Shown here one piece after another: positions 8,502 through 15,329 of a stretch of DNA of 38,530 nucleotides. Within the stretch, counting starts at the first letter, position 1, and the number at the start of each line of letters is the position of its first letter. Below the pieces are notes generated by a model that did not search any database, was not told the origin of the DNA, and worked only from the letters and a program-made list of their open reading frames with translations. Source of the DNA: Firmicutes bacterium CAG:822 (GTDB taxonomy: Bacteria; Bacillota_I; Bacilli_A; RF39; UBA660); assembly GCA_000432855.1 (NCBI GenBank), contig HF990830.1, positions 1 through 38,530 of the forward strand. The letters run 5' to 3'. The translations under genes were made by a program, and so were the position numbers.

Positions 8502-9494
8502 TTAACCTATTTTTAAATTAATACCTGTTATTTTATTTACCACATCAATATTTATTTCACTACCATACTCTAAATCATTATCTGCATAAACCAAACAATA
8601 ACTATTGCCACTTTCTGTATCATCATAAACACATTTACCATTTTCCGTGGCAAATTCATAATTGTCGATATTACCATTCACTGTATAACTATTTCTTTTT
8701 AAAATCTCATATAGTGTTCTAAAAGTTATATTCACTAAATCATGGGCAATTAAATCATTATAATATACATAATTTCCATTGGCATCTTCATAAGCCAATT
8801 TATATTCATAATCATTTAAATATGAACTATAATTTTGAACATCTTTTAAATTGTCTTCAAGTCTATAGTCTAAGACTGTAACTACATAATCTGTAAAAAT
8901 ATTTTTATAATCATCAGTAGAAAAACTTAAATCCTTCTTATCAACACGAATAAAATGATTATAAACAAATTCATTATCACAAAAACTCTTAAGTTTTGAA
9001 TTATCAAATACAAAATTAAATACCACATCCACTTTATAATCTGATTGTTTTATATAATCCAAAAATTGTTCACTTTCCTCAAAAATCTTTGAAAGCTCCT
9101 CACCATTATTATAATTAGACGTTATTTTATTATCTACAATATTAAAATTTGTTAACTTACCATATTTTTGGAATAAATATTTAACCACCTGAATATCATA
9201 ATCAGTTGTTAAAGTACTTGAATAAACCTCTTCATCATAACCATATTCATTAGTTACATGAAAAGTTATATCACTACCATCGTTTAATTCTACATCCCAC
9301 ACCTCATCAGGATCTCGATATTTAGTTTTACTTTCTTTGTAACTATCAGAAACCGTATAATTACTAACTCCATATTCTTTTAAAAAATCCTCTACCATTT
9401 TTTTATTAGACTTCTTAGCCAAACATCCTGTACTTAAAATACAAAATAAAATTATTACCCCTACTAAGATAAACTTTAAAAAACTTTTATTCAT
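8502..9494 (-). CDS. Lipoprotein of unknown function
   Basis: A 330-aa secreted lipoprotein: basic start, hydrophobic core and lipobox LSTGC (Cys near residue 24). The mature part is rich in Asp, Tyr and Asn with alternating beta-like segments and no catalytic motif I can name. It is monocistronic, convergent with the small plus-strand lipoprotein gene and divergent from the YigZ-family gene. Strong A+T codon use like the rest of the window. Confidence 0.75.
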   Translation of the reverse strand: MNKSFLKFILVGVIILFCILSTGCLAKKSNKKMVEDFLKEYGVSNYTVSDSYKESKTKYRDPDEVWDVELNDGSDITFHVTNEYGYDEEVYSSTLTTDYDIQVVKYLFQKYGKLTNFNIVDNKITSNYNNGEELSKIFEESEQFLDYIKQSDYKVDVVFNFVFDNSKLKSFCDNEFVYNHFIRVDKKDLSFSTDDYKNIFTDYVVTVLDYRLEDNLKDVQNYSSYLNDYEYKLAYEDANGNYVYYNDLIAHDLVNITFRTLYEILKRNSYTVNGNIDNYEFATENGKCVYDDTESGNSYCLVYADNDLEYGSEINIDVVNKITGINLKIG

Positions 9495-9515
9495 AACCTT
9501 AACCTCTTTAATATA

Positions 9516-9544
9516 ATAATAACAAAAATCATTAAAGTATACAA
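9516..9544 (-). promoter_or_regulatory. Promoter of the 8502-9494 lipoprotein
   Basis: On minus: TTGTAT (9539-9544), 17-bp spacer, TATTAT (9516-9521). Confidence 0.6.
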
Positions 9545-9593
9545 GAAAATTTATTACTGAATTTCAAAATTAATAATAATTTACCACTAAAAC

Positions 9594-9622
9594 TTGTGTT
9601 TTAGGTATATTTTATTTATAAT
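9594..9622 (+). promoter_or_regulatory. Promoter of the YigZ-family gene
   Basis: TTGTGT (9594-9599), 17-bp spacer, TATAAT (9617-9622). The leader would be only about 10 nt and the GGTGAT site falls right at its start. This placement also argues for the start at 9639 and against earlier in-frame codons that lie inside the promoter. Confidence 0.65.
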
Positions 9623-9638
9623 CAAATTGGTGATAACT

Positions 9639-10223
9639 ATGAAGTCTATTCAAACAGAAATAACTAGTGAAATTATCATTAATAAATCTAGATTTATTAC
9701 TATATTAACTAATATAAATGATATAGATAAAGTCAAAGAAAAATTAGAAGAAATCAAAAAAAAATATAAAGATGCGACTCACTACTGTTATGCCTATATT
9801 ATAAACAATCATGAAAAATGTTCCGACAATGGTGAACCAAGTGGTACTGCCGGTATGCCTATTTTAAATGTTTTAAAGCAAAATGATTTAACTAATATTT
9901 TATGTGTAGTAATTAGATATTTCGGTGGCATTAAATTAGGAGCCGGTGGCTTAATTAGAGCTTATAGTACTTCTGCAAGTGTTGCTTTAAATAAAGCAAC
10001 CATCACAAATATCGTAAACGGTTATAATATAACTATTGAATTTTCTTATAATAATCTAAAACAAATAGATTATCTACTAAAAAATATCGATATAAAAACA
10101 GATTACCAAACTAATATCACCTATAACTTCAATATTACTGAAACAAAATTTAACCAAATTGAAAATGAATTAACTAAACTAAGTAAAATAAAACTCAAAA
10201 AGCAAATAACCCTAGCTTCTTGA
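9639..10223 (+). CDS. YigZ/IMPACT-family protein
   Basis: A 194-aa cytoplasmic protein of the UPF0029/IMPACT family (E. coli YigZ, B. subtilis YvyE). The N-terminal domain shows the family core KSRFI, HYCYAYII, CSDNGEPSGTAGMPIL and VVIRYFGGIKLGAGGLIRAYS. The C-terminal third is the smaller ferredoxin-like domain. Members are linked to translation or ribosome-associated control, without a firm reaction. The ATG at 9639 is chosen because GGTGATA sits directly before it. The end overlaps the convergent M16 peptidase gene by 12 bp, with a shared terminator inside both reading frames. Confidence 0.9.
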   Translation: MKSIQTEITSEIIINKSRFITILTNINDIDKVKEKLEEIKKKYKDATHYCYAYIINNHEKCSDNGEPSGTAGMPILNVLKQNDLTNILCVVIRYFGGIKLGAGGLIRAYSTSASVALNKATITNIVNGYNITIEFSYNNLKQIDYLLKNIDIKTDYQTNITYNFNITETKFNQIENELTKLSKIKLKKQITLAS

Positions 10224-10230
10224 GTTTTTA
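10190..10230. terminator. Bidirectional terminator inside overlapping 3' ends
   Basis: A two-part stem (10190-10198 with 10220-10228, and inner AAGC with GCTT) ends in a T-run on plus and is A-rich before it, so it can stop both convergent transcripts. It lies inside the coding ends of both genes. Confidence 0.65.
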
Positions 10231-11498
10231 TTATCCAAAACAACTACACTTCTATTGTTTAGATTAATGTTTTGAATAGACTTTTTAAATGTTTCAAAAT
10301 CAAGTTTTTTAAGTTTATCATACATATCGTAAATAGGTTTGCCATAAAAATACACTTGATTAGATATCATATTGCATATCCCAGTCGAATTTTCCGTTGA
10401 TAAAACAGTCGAATTTAAAACAGCTTTTTTAATTAAATTAAAATCTTCCTCATTAAAGTCAAAATCTTTAATAGTCTTATCTATTAAATCAATAATTTCA
10501 TCTTCTCCATCTTTAACTGTCGCATTAAACAAAATAACATAATAATCATCTACTACTTCTAAATAAGAGGATACTGATGAAATCAAATTCTTATTTTTCG
10601 CAAAAACATCAACAACCTGCGAAATAGCTCCAAATTTCATATCGAGTAAAAACGAAAAATATATCTTATTTAAATAAACATCTTTAATATAATTAGGTTT
10701 TTTAACTTTATAACTTATCAAAATTTCTTTAGATAAGTTATCCATATAAATAATATCTTTATCTTTTACTACTGACTCAGGTTCATCCTTATGTTTAATC
10801 TCCACTTTCGGTCTTTTCTTAAAATCATACTTCTTATAAAAATCTTTTATAAATTTTATAACCTCATCAGAATCTACATCACCACTGACAGTTAAAATCA
10901 TATTACTTGGATGGTAGAAAGTATTATAACAATTATATAAATCCTCTTTAGTAATCGAATTAATATCTTCTAAACTTCCTAAAACCGTATTTTTAAAATC
11001 TAAATTATGAAAAGTATTAACTAAACTTCTATCATAAACAATTGAAAAAGGATTATCCAAATCTTGTTTCTTTTCCTGTGAAATGATACCCTTTTCTTTT
11101 AAAACATTTTCATCAGTAAAATAAGGTTCATGAACACATTTAAGTAAAGTTTCTAAATTCTCATAAAAATGACCCGCTCCTGTAAAATGATACGCCGTAA
11201 CAAACTCGTTGGTAAATGCATTCCCAGACGCCCCATTATTTTCATAAATAGAAAGTGGATCAACCCCATCTTCTTTTTCAAACATCTTGTGCTCTAAAAA
11301 ATGCGCTATACCACCCGGAACTTTGATAAAATCTTTAGATTCATCCATTTTAAATTCTAAAACCGAACCACCAAAGAAAGTTGTAATTCTCGCATGAATC
11401 GTATGCCTTGGAATTGGACTGATAAATATTCTAAGGCCATTATCTAAAACTTCTTCATACACATTTAAGTCTAAACCATTATAACTTTTCTTCTCCAT
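10212..11498 (-). CDS. M16-family zinc peptidase, catalytic type (YmfH-like)
   Basis: A 428-aa peptidase of the insulinase/processing-peptidase family. The inverted zinc motif H66-F-L-E69-H70 is intact, in the typical context PGGIAHFLEHKMFE, and the distal glutamate lies in the helix around KGIISQEKK. The second half (from about 200) is the usual non-catalytic repeat. It begins one base after the end of its partner at 11500-12759, which lacks the zinc motif; such active/inactive pairs (YmfH/YmfF in B. subtilis) form heterodimers. Substrate unknown; related pairs process or clear peptides. Confidence 0.88.
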   Translation of the reverse strand: MEKKSYNGLDLNVYEEVLDNGLRIFISPIPRHTIHARITTFFGGSVLEFKMDESKDFIKVPGGIAHFLEHKMFEKEDGVDPLSIYENNGASGNAFTNEFVTAYHFTGAGHFYENLETLLKCVHEPYFTDENVLKEKGIISQEKKQDLDNPFSIVYDRSLVNTFHNLDFKNTVLGSLEDINSITKEDLYNCYNTFYHPSNMILTVSGDVDSDEVIKFIKDFYKKYDFKKRPKVEIKHKDEPESVVKDKDIIYMDNLSKEILISYKVKKPNYIKDVYLNKIYFSFLLDMKFGAISQVVDVFAKNKNLISSVSSYLEVVDDYYVILFNATVKDGEDEIIDLIDKTIKDFDFNEEDFNLIKKAVLNSTVLSTENSTGICNMISNQVYFYGKPIYDMYDKLKKLDFETFKKSIQNINLNNRSVVVLDNKNSRS

Positions 11499-11499
11499 A

Positions 11500-12759
11500 T
11501 TACCTTTCTCCCTTTAGTAAGTAAACTGTATCAATATGAACCTTTTTTGCTAAATTCATAACATCTTCTTTAGTGACTTTTTCCATTTCTTTTTTTCTTA
11601 TATCAGGGCTATCATTTCCGACAAACAATTCTGATGTATAACTTGCAACCAAATCACTTTGACTATCCTCAATTTTAACTAATGAATTATAATAAATTTC
11701 TTTAACTCCTTCAAATAATTCTAAAGAAAAATTTCCTTTTTCCATATTACTCATTTCTTCTTTGATAAGTTTATATGTTTTATCAAAATCTTCACCATTA
11801 ATTCCTGCATATATTTTCATTGTTTCAAATAAATTTTGACGAACAGCATAAATGAAATAACATAGAGAATTTTTTTCTCTAACCGTTTGTGTTAAAAGAG
11901 AATTCATTCCGCCACCTAAAATCCAAGAATATAAAACAAATACATACTTTCTTTCAAAATCAGTTAAATCTAAAAGTTTACATCCGACGATTAAATTGCT
12001 TTGTGTATTACTAGATGGCTCAATAACAATCTTTTCTTTTTTATTATAATTTTCTTGTCTAACCAAGTGATTAATTTTCCCACGTTTTGAACCATTAAAC
12101 TTAATTAATTTATTTATAACATCACGTATTTCATCACCATCGACATCGCCACAAACAAATATATCTAATTTACCCTCACTCATCACTTTTTTATAAAAAT
12201 CATAAAGTTCTTCAGCCGTTAAACCATTAACACTTTGAATAAGTTCCTCTATTTTCATGACATCGTATTTTCTAATTTTCATTTCTTCAGCTAAACGACT
12301 ATTTGCATAGTTTTGAGGATTATCTCTAAGTGTTCGATAATATTCTAATAACTTTTCTTTTTGAGTTTCAAAAACTTCTCTATCAAAACCACCATCCACA
12401 ACCTTCGGTTCAAATATAAACTCCGATAAAAACTTAAAATTCTTTTCATTCATTCCTTTTTCAGTATATTTTTCATTCGCAAAACTAGCTGTCAAACTAA
12501 GTATATCTTCCGCCCCACTACCTAAAACTCTAATGTTATAAGAAGGGTCATAAATACTCGCGCAAAATGCATTAATATCTCTTAAACTAGAGTAATATTT
12601 ACTAGTTTGAATAAGTAGTCTACTAAGTAAAGATGTATATCTTTCCGTTTCTCTTTCATCATCAAATCTTATGTTTACACTATAAAAAACTGTCTTAAAA
12701 CGATCAGTTTTTATAACGTGCAAATCATAACCATCCATATCATAATTTAAATATTCCAT
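11500..12759 (-). CDS. M16-family peptidase homologue lacking the zinc site (YmfF-like)
   Basis: A 419-aa M16-fold protein. At the place where the catalytic member has HxxEH, this one reads TERYTSLLSRLLI, so it cannot bind zinc in the usual way and is probably the non-catalytic half of a heterodimer with the next gene. A glycine-rich loop ILGGGMNSLLTQTVREKNSLCYF in the C-terminal half matches the family. The start at 12759 is chosen because GGGGGTG lies just before it; upstream in-frame codons overlap this site. The end of deoD lies 36 bp upstream, so the three genes are probably one operon. Confidence 0.85.
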   Translation of the reverse strand: MEYLNYDMDGYDLHVIKTDRFKTVFYSVNIRFDDERETERYTSLLSRLLIQTSKYYSSLRDINAFCASIYDPSYNIRVLGSGAEDILSLTASFANEKYTEKGMNEKNFKFLSEFIFEPKVVDGGFDREVFETQKEKLLEYYRTLRDNPQNYANSRLAEEMKIRKYDVMKIEELIQSVNGLTAEELYDFYKKVMSEGKLDIFVCGDVDGDEIRDVINKLIKFNGSKRGKINHLVRQENYNKKEKIVIEPSSNTQSNLIVGCKLLDLTDFERKYVFVLYSWILGGGMNSLLTQTVREKNSLCYFIYAVRQNLFETMKIYAGINGEDFDKTYKLIKEEMSNMEKGNFSLELFEGVKEIYYNSLVKIEDSQSDLVASYTSELFVGNDSPDIRKKEMEKVTKEDVMNLAKKVHIDTVYLLKGER

Positions 12760-12795
12760 TGCACACCCCCATACTATTATGTTCCAAAATTCCAA

Positions 12796-13509
12796 TTATA
12801 AAACAGAATCTAGTGCAAGTTTTATCATTTTATCTAAACCTTTTTCTCGCTCTTCTGGTGTTGCGAAATCTTTAATATATTTAGAATCAACTACACTCAT
12901 TAAACAAGCTGCTTTTTTATTTAACATTTTAGCTACATAAAATAAAGCAAAAGCCTCCATCTCAGCCGCAATTGGTTTTACTCCACTAGGCATTCTATCG
13001 AAAAACTTACTAATATCTGTCGCATAAACATCAAAACAGTCTAAACAAGCTGTCATTCCTCGATATAATTTTATGTCATTTTGGTAAGCAACTTTTCCAA
13101 TCTTAACATTTAAATCCTCATCACTATAAGCAATATGACATAAATCATTATTAAGTGTTAAAGCAAAACTACTTTCCGTATAAACAGCTGTTGATAAAAT
13201 AATATCAAATAATTTCATCTCTTCTAAATAAGCTCCACAAGAACCTATTCTAATAATTTCCTCTACATCATAAAACTTATAAAGCTCATAAGCATATATT
13301 CCCATACTTGGCATGCCCATTCCATGAGCCATAACCGTAACCTCTTTACCTTGATATAAACCAGTATAAGCATACATTCCTCTAACTTCATTAACTAGTC
13401 TATATTCAGTTAAATATTTTTCAGCTATATATTTTGCTCTCATTGGATCTCCAGGCATAATAACCGTTTTCGCAATATCTCCTTTTTCCGCACTATTGTG
13501 TGGTGTCAT
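12796..13509 (-). CDS. deoD: Purine-nucleoside phosphorylase (DeoD type)
   Basis: A 237-aa enzyme that splits purine (deoxy)ribonucleosides with phosphate to free base and (deoxy)ribose-1-phosphate. It aligns from the first residues with E. coli DeoD (TPHNSAEKGDIAKTVIMPGDPMRA, IGSCGAY, and the ending with EMEAFALFYVA and MSVVDSKY). The GTG nine bases upstream would leave one base after GGAGA, so the ATG at 13509 is the better start. It heads the operon with the two M16 genes. Metabolic link to them is not obvious. Confidence 0.93.
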   Translation of the reverse strand: MTPHNSAEKGDIAKTVIMPGDPMRAKYIAEKYLTEYRLVNEVRGMYAYTGLYQGKEVTVMAHGMGMPSMGIYAYELYKFYDVEEIIRIGSCGAYLEEMKLFDIILSTAVYTESSFALTLNNDLCHIAYSDEDLNVKIGKVAYQNDIKLYRGMTACLDCFDVYATDISKFFDRMPSGVKPIAAEMEAFALFYVAKMLNKKAACLMSVVDSKYIKDFATPEEREKGLDKMIKLALDSVL

Positions 13510-13540
13510 AATATTCACTCTCCATTTCTACCCTAAATAA

Positions 13541-13569
13541 ATTATAACAAACCCCTATTTATAAATCAA
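13541..13569 (-). promoter_or_regulatory. Promoter of the deoD-M16 operon
   Basis: On minus: TTGATT (13564-13569), 17-bp spacer, TATAAT (13541-13546). The -35 lies in the last codons of the 47-aa reading frame upstream. Confidence 0.72.
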
Positions 13570-13702
13570 ACTTTTTACTCATTTTTAACTCTACTTTCTT
13601 ATAAAACCCACTAATATTTAGCTTTCCATTAACCTTCTTATAACTAATAGCTAAATTAGGTAAAAATATCTTTAAAAATGAGTTAGACTTTATTAATCTC
13701 AT
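13559..13702 (-). CDS. 47-aa basic protein, unknown
   Basis: A short reading frame beginning MRLIKSNSFLKIFLPNLAIS and ending KKVELKMSKKFDL. GGTGAT lies three bases before the ATG, and its whole leader (13706-13766) is a near copy of the leader of the ORF6N gene. It is basic with a hydrophobic middle. It may be a real small protein, or the truncated start of a gene once preceded by that leader. No homologue recognised. Confidence 0.45.
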   Translation of the reverse strand: MRLIKSNSFLKIFLPNLAISYKKVNGKLNISGFYKKVELKMSKKFDL

Positions 13703-13705
13703 GTC

Positions 13706-13766
13706 ATCACCTATATATAACATACGTCATATAACTTTAATTTCCTTTTATTTTGCACAAAAAAAA
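13706..13766 (-). repeat. Duplicated leader, copy A
   Basis: Aligned with 14669-14728, 56 of 60 bases agree. It holds a T-run, an SD-like AAAAGGA, a seven-codon peptide frame and the GGTGAT of the next gene. Copy A precedes the 47-aa frame. Confidence 0.8.
13707..13730 (-). CDS. Possible 7-aa leader peptide (MTYVIYR), copy A
   Basis: ATG ACG TAT GTT ATA TAT AGG TGA, with AAAAGGAAA upstream. The stop codon TGA is part of the GGTGAT site used by the next gene four bases further. This geometry would couple translation. It is inferred only from the arrangement and its repeat at 14670-14693. Confidence 0.35.
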   Translation of the reverse strand: MTYVIYR

Positions 13767-13789
13767 CTAAAAAAACACTTTATTTTTAG
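13759..13789 (-). terminator. Terminator of the ORF6N gene
   Basis: CTAAAAA (13767-13773) pairs with TTTTTAG (13783-13789), followed on minus by eight T. The T-run is also the start of leader copy A. Confidence 0.65.
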
Positions 13790-13790
13790 C

Positions 13791-14663
13791 TTATATAATC
13801 TGCTCTACTCTATTTATTAATGACATGCACATATCTATATCAGCAATTAAAGTAATAGAAAATGTTTTATATCCAATTCTATTTATACTTGCCCCACAGT
13901 GATAAACCGTTCTGCCATCCAATATAAAATATCTATCGTGAAATGTATTGTTATACACAACCTTTAAATTATTATATTGTTTATTATATTTTAATACATC
14001 TTGTTTTGTAAGTAAATTATTTGGTTTAGTTACAATAATCACATTAACTTGTAATCTTTTAATTATATCTAAAATTGTATTATCCGCATAAGCATCTATT
14101 ATAATTAACTCATTTTTAGCCTCTTTAAATATATCTTGAATTTTTGAATATGCATCATATATTTGCCCATTAAAATATATCTCATTTACTTTTTTCTTTT
14201 CTTCTAACCTTTGAAAAGAATTCTCTAAAACTTTAATTTTATCATGATCTTCTAATACTAATTCATTTATATATTTTTGTTCTATCAAATTAGATGAGAT
14301 ATATTTTCTCATAGCAACAAAAGCATCCATTATTTTTATACTTACCTGAATCGCTGTTTTAGAATGAAGTACACTAGAAAGCATAGCAACACCCTGTTCT
14401 GTAAAAACATAAGGTGGTCTTCTAAGACCTTTTTTGTCATTTTTGGAGGTCACAAATTGTGACCTCCAAATTTTAAACTCTTCTTCATCCATCTGAAAAC
14501 AAAATCCACTTGGAAATCTTTCTATATTTCTTTTTACACTTTGAATTAATACTTTTGTTTCTACTTGATAAAGCCTTGCTAAATCTCTATCAACCATTAC
14601 CTGTTTGCCTCTTATTTCATAAATTAAATTTTCTATTTTTTCTTGAATCACTAGTTCTTGCAT
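13791..14663 (-). CDS. ORF6N-domain DNA-binding protein with C-terminal PLD-like domain
   Basis: A 290-aa protein. Residues about 10-100 are an ORF6N domain (EIRGKQVMVDRDLARLYQVETK, RFPSGFCFQM, then PPYVFTEQGVAMLSSVL), a DNA-binding module common in phage antirepressor-like and chromosomal accessory genes. A helical linker follows (about 110-165). The C-terminal part is PLD-like: a strand (NELIIIDAY), then HDRYFILDGRTVYHCGASIN near residue 240, a variant HxK motif with Arg in place of Lys. A single such motif would need dimerisation for nuclease-type activity; it may equally be a binding domain. The stretch IWRSQFVTSK is encoded by a perfect 29-bp palindrome (14442-14470). GGTGAT lies six bases before the start. 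Confidence 0.85.
   Translation of the reverse strand: MQELVIQEKIENLIYEIRGKQVMVDRDLARLYQVETKVLIQSVKRNIERFPSGFCFQMDEEEFKIWRSQFVTSKNDKKGLRRPPYVFTEQGVAMLSSVLHSKTAIQVSIKIMDAFVAMRKYISSNLIEQKYINELVLEDHDKIKVLENSFQRLEEKKKVNEIYFNGQIYDAYSKIQDIFKEAKNELIIIDAYADNTILDIIKRLQVNVIIVTKPNNLLTKQDVLKYNKQYNNLKVVYNNTFHDRYFILDGRTVYHCGASINRIGYKTFSITLIADIDMCMSLINRVEQII
14442..14470. repeat. Palindrome P0 inside the ORF6N coding sequence
   Basis: Perfect inverted repeat with 14-bp arms and one central base (14456); core CAAATTG. It encodes the ORF6N signature segment W-R-S-Q-F-V-T-S-K. It shares core and symmetry with P1-P3 upstream of the gene. There is no T-run, so it is not a terminator. Confidence 0.9.
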
Positions 14664-14668
14664 ATATA

Positions 14669-14728
14669 ATCACCTATATATAACATACGACATATAACTT
14701 TAATCTCCTTTTATTTTGTGCAAAAAAA
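14669..14728 (-). repeat. Duplicated leader, copy B
   Basis: Partner of 13706-13766, preceding the ORF6N gene. The four differences include one in codon 2 of the leader peptide and one that improves its SD from GGAA to GGAG. Confidence 0.8.
14670..14693 (-). CDS. Possible 7-aa leader peptide (MSYVIYR), copy B
   Basis: ATG TCG TAT GTT ATA TAT AGG TGA with AAAAGGAG eleven bases upstream. Its stop TGA sits inside GGTGAT, the binding site of the ORF6N gene whose ATG follows six bases later. Ribosomes ending here would cover or reload that site, a layout seen in coupled or attenuated genes. Reality rests on the conservation between the two copies. Confidence 0.4.
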   Translation of the reverse strand: MSYVIYR

Positions 14729-14780
14729 TACAATTTTTATAAATAAATTAGATATGTATCCTATACTATGTTATCCTCCC

Positions 14781-14807
14781 TTCAAGGTTTCAAATTGAAA
14801 CCTTGAA
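14781..14807. repeat. Palindrome P1 upstream of the ORF6N gene
   Basis: Perfect inverted repeat, 13-bp arms, centre at 14794, core GGTTTCAAATTGAAACC. Read on minus in the frame with CAA at the centre it encodes L-S-R-F-Q-F-E-T-L-K, alignable to the P0 peptide. An ATG three codons upstream and a stop shortly after leave only a 14-aa frame. Confidence 0.88.
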
Positions 14808-14889
14808 AGTTTCATAACCACTTCTATATTCAATTATTCTTGAGATCGAAATTTTCTACCTCATAATTTTCTTAAAATATCATTTACCA

Positions 14890-14914
14890 TTGCGGTTTCA
14901 AATTGAAACCGCAA
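14890..14914. repeat. Palindrome P2 upstream of the ORF6N gene
   Basis: Perfect inverted repeat, 12-bp arms, centre at 14902, with the same inner 17 bp as P1. On minus it encodes V-L-R-F-Q-F-E-T-A-M, preceded in frame by K-E, as in ORF6N proteins. Confidence 0.88.
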
Positions 14915-14936
14915 AACTTCTTTATTTTATATATTT

Positions 14937-14961
14937 TTGAAGTCCCAATTTGAGACTTCAA
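14937..14961. repeat. Palindrome P3 upstream of the ORF6N gene
   Basis: Inverted repeat with 12-bp arms and one mismatch, centre at 14949. On minus it encodes N-L-K-S-Q-I-G-T-S-K, a form of the signature segment found in many ORF6N proteins. Confidence 0.8.
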
Positions 14962-14981
14962 GTTGAAAAGCAATTTTACAT

Positions 14982-15011
14982 AAAAATTCCACTATCATTA
15001 AAATAGTGGAA
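14982..15011 (-). terminator. Terminator of the structured-RNA candidate
   Basis: A perfect 9-bp stem (14987-14995 with 15003-15011), 7-nt loop, then five T on minus. No reading frame ends here, so it closes a non-coding transcript. Confidence 0.8.
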
Positions 15012-15243
15012 CTGAATTGACTTAAGGCTTCGAAAGTTTCCTAAATACCAATCACCAATAATATATTATCCTCTTAATATCCTGTCAATCAATGAGAACA
15101 AAAGCCAAAATAAATTTTGACTTAGCTTACCTCACGGTAAGCTCTTTCTACTTCACAGGAACCTTAGGTTCCTCCATAGACCAATATCGGATAGTCACTA
15201 CCCTACTTTTTTACTTTGTCAAAATTTAACAATTGTTTTATTT

Positions 15244-15259
15244 TTCATTATATAATGAA
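15244..15259. repeat. 16-bp perfect palindrome
   Basis: TTCATTATATAATGAA, within the leader of the RNA candidate. It contains TATAAT on both strands, so it could be an operator or part of a second promoter; no good -35 is seen. Confidence 0.45.
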
Positions 15260-15329
15260 TTAACTACTCATTCTTAATATTTGTTTAAATTAACCCTTAA
15301 TATCTTCACCTCATCTCTTTGATGTACTC

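Larger units (their letters stand above)
14982..15323 (-). ncRNA. Candidate structured non-coding RNA, class unknown
   Basis: Between a consensus-like promoter and a strong terminator lies about 340 nt without a gene. It contains hairpins in a row: 15189-15203 (6 bp), 15157-15173 (7 bp, TAA loop), 15124-15143 (8 bp closed by a GTGA tetraloop), 15102-15123 (9 bp). TTGAC near 15220 could pair with GTCAA near 15020 to close a multibranch domain. G-U pairs in the first and last hairpins favour the minus strand. I do not recognise it as T-box, tmRNA, RNase P or 6S RNA. The exact 5' end is inferred from the -10 position. It could be a trans-acting RNA or an attenuated leader of the ORF6N gene. Confidence 0.45.

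Noticed and set aside
9594..9638. Earlier start for the YigZ-family gene
   Set aside because: The extension overlaps the -35 and -10 and has no ribosome binding site, whereas GGTGATA precedes the ATG at 9639.
14781..14961. The three upstream palindromes as Rho-independent terminators
   Set aside because: None is followed by a T-run on either strand, loops are a single base, and a proper terminator stands separately at 14982-15011.
14982..15323. T-box, tmRNA, RNase P or 6S RNA
   Set aside because: No T-box sequence, no tRNA-like ends, no RNase P core and no single long rod with a central bubble could be found; class left open.
15281..15328. Short reading frames in the leader of the RNA candidate
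   Set aside because: ATG frames there stop after two or three codons; the GAGGTG present has no usable start after it.
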